Positions 5,293 to 5,813 of a stretch of DNA of 5,813 nucleotides are shown one piece after another. Source of the stretch: Deltaproteobacteria bacterium (lineage in GTDB: Bacteria > Desulfobacterota > JAENJC01); the NCBI GenBank assembly GCA_016208525.1, contig JACQYJ010000185.1, positions 1 to 5,813 of the forward strand, read 5' to 3'. The position numbers and the translations under genes are program-made. Every line of letters starts with the position of its first letter. The stretch's first letter is position 1. The notes below the pieces were generated by a model. The model was not told where the DNA came from, did not search any database, and saw only the letters and a program-made list of their open reading frames with translations.

Positions 5293-5813
5293 TAGTATTT
5301 CTCAACTCCCAGAGCTTTGCATATTTAATGAACACATGGTATGCGGCGGCAACAGCAATTACCAACCCCGGAAGGCCGTCCCGGAACCCCTGTTTAAGGA
5401 CATAGCTCTTGAAGAACATAAAGACAGGCCTGAAAAGGATATCCGTGAGCCTGAACCTCTTCCCCAGCTTGACGTACTCTTTAGACGCTATGGTAGTAAA
5501 GCTGTTCATTGTGTTGATATGATGGGCAATGTCCCTGAATGAATAATGTATAAGGTCCCCTTTCAGGCAGTTGACCTCGCCGCTGACTATTACGGTATCA
5601 TGAGGGTCTATCCCACCCCACCGCCCTTTGTCCCTTCTGAACAACCTGATCTTGCGGTCAGGATACCACCCTGAATGGTTTATCCACCGGCCGAGATAGA
5701 ATACATGACGAGGGACAGAATATGCGTCTGCCTTTGGCCCTTTCAGCGCCTCTTTGATCTCGGCGGCAAGTTCAGGAGTGACCCTCTCATCGGCATCTAT
5801 GGATAGAATCCAC
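5258..5813 (-). CDS. Glycosyltransferase family 2, WaaE/KdtX-like LPS core enzyme (N-terminus beyond the window)
   Basis: The gene enters from the right edge; 184 residues are visible. The fragment begins WILSIDADERVTPELAAEI, where DAD is the metal and nucleotide-sugar binding motif of GT-A fold family 2 enzymes. YSVPRHVFYLGRWINHSGWY, then YPDRKIRLFRRDKGRW and the CLKGDLIHYSF/DIAHHIN block are typical of the WaaE/KdtX branch, which usually adds glucose or another hexose to the first heptose of the LPS inner core. A Gly- and Ala-rich hydrophobic stretch (GLPGLVIAVAAAYHVFI) near the C-terminus probably attaches it to the inner membrane face. The HE commonly seen after the catalytic loop appears here as HD (GGIDPHDTV). 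The last residues, NRRDAETQRND, come from a dispersed repeat and are unlikely to be ancestral. The missing N-terminal half, about 80-100 residues, should hold the nucleotide-binding start of the fold. Family call strong; sugar inferred. Confidence 0.9.
   Translation of the reverse strand, partial: WILSIDADERVTPELAAEIKEALKGPKADAYSVPRHVFYLGRWINHSGWYPDRKIRLFRRDKGRWGGIDPHDTVIVSGEVNCLKGDLIHYSFRDIAHHINTMNSFTTIASKEYVKLGKRFRLTDILFRPVFMFFKSYVLKQGFRDGLPGLVIAVAAAYHVFIKYAKLWELRNTNRRDAETQRND

Noticed and set aside
5189..5542. Plus-strand frame of 117 codons containing TAEAQRHGEK
   Set aside because: It is antisense to the family 2 glycosyltransferase and starts in the inverted repeat; its only distinctive peptide is repeat-derived.

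Overview
The window is a minus-strand gene cluster for the lipopolysaccharide (LPS) core and cell envelope of a Gram-negative-type (diderm) bacterium. No gene on the plus strand could be supported. Three consecutive family 9 glycosyltransferases (heptosyltransferase type) and a WaaE/KdtX-like family 2 glycosyltransferase imply an LPS inner core. Base composition is moderate. Several different palindromic or low-complexity repeat families, some lying inside genes, remind me of uncultured Nitrospirota or deltaproteobacterial (Desulfobacterota-like) genomes, but that is a weak guess from style and not a taxonomic result.

In transcription order (right to left): (1) a family 2 glycosyltransferase lacking its N-terminus at the right edge (5258-5813), whose last residues are encoded by a repeat arm; (2) a waaF-like heptosyltransferase (4264-5195) broken by an internal deletion of about 40 codons that removes the sugar-nucleotide motif and shifts the frame; (3) a 100-nt gap filled mostly by a palindromic repeat (4191-4267); (4) an intact GT9 gene with an unusual SSSTGPMH motif (3132-4163); (5) a second intact GT9 gene with a TTG start and a palindromic repeat read in frame through the middle of the protein (2041-3135); (6) a YegS/DgkB-type lipid kinase (1151-2038); (7) an LtaS/OpgB-type membrane phosphotransferase of the sulfatase superfamily (1-1154), split into two frames at a heptamer repeat and running off the left edge.

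The last four genes are tightly packed: 4-nt overlap, 2-nt gap, 4-nt overlap. They are therefore probably co-transcribed and translationally coupled. The glycosyltransferases would build the heptose-containing inner core. The lipid kinase next to an LtaS/OpgB-type enzyme suggests that an envelope glycan is decorated with a lipid head group and that the diacylglycerol left behind is re-phosphorylated.

The most striking property is the repeat load. Four unrelated repeat families occur in 5.8 kb. One lies in frame inside a gene, one sits at a frame break that a single heptamer change would repair, one encodes a C-terminal tail, and one overlaps a stop codon. Two of six genes are frame-disrupted, so the locus may be phase-variable, decaying, or partly misassembled at repeats.
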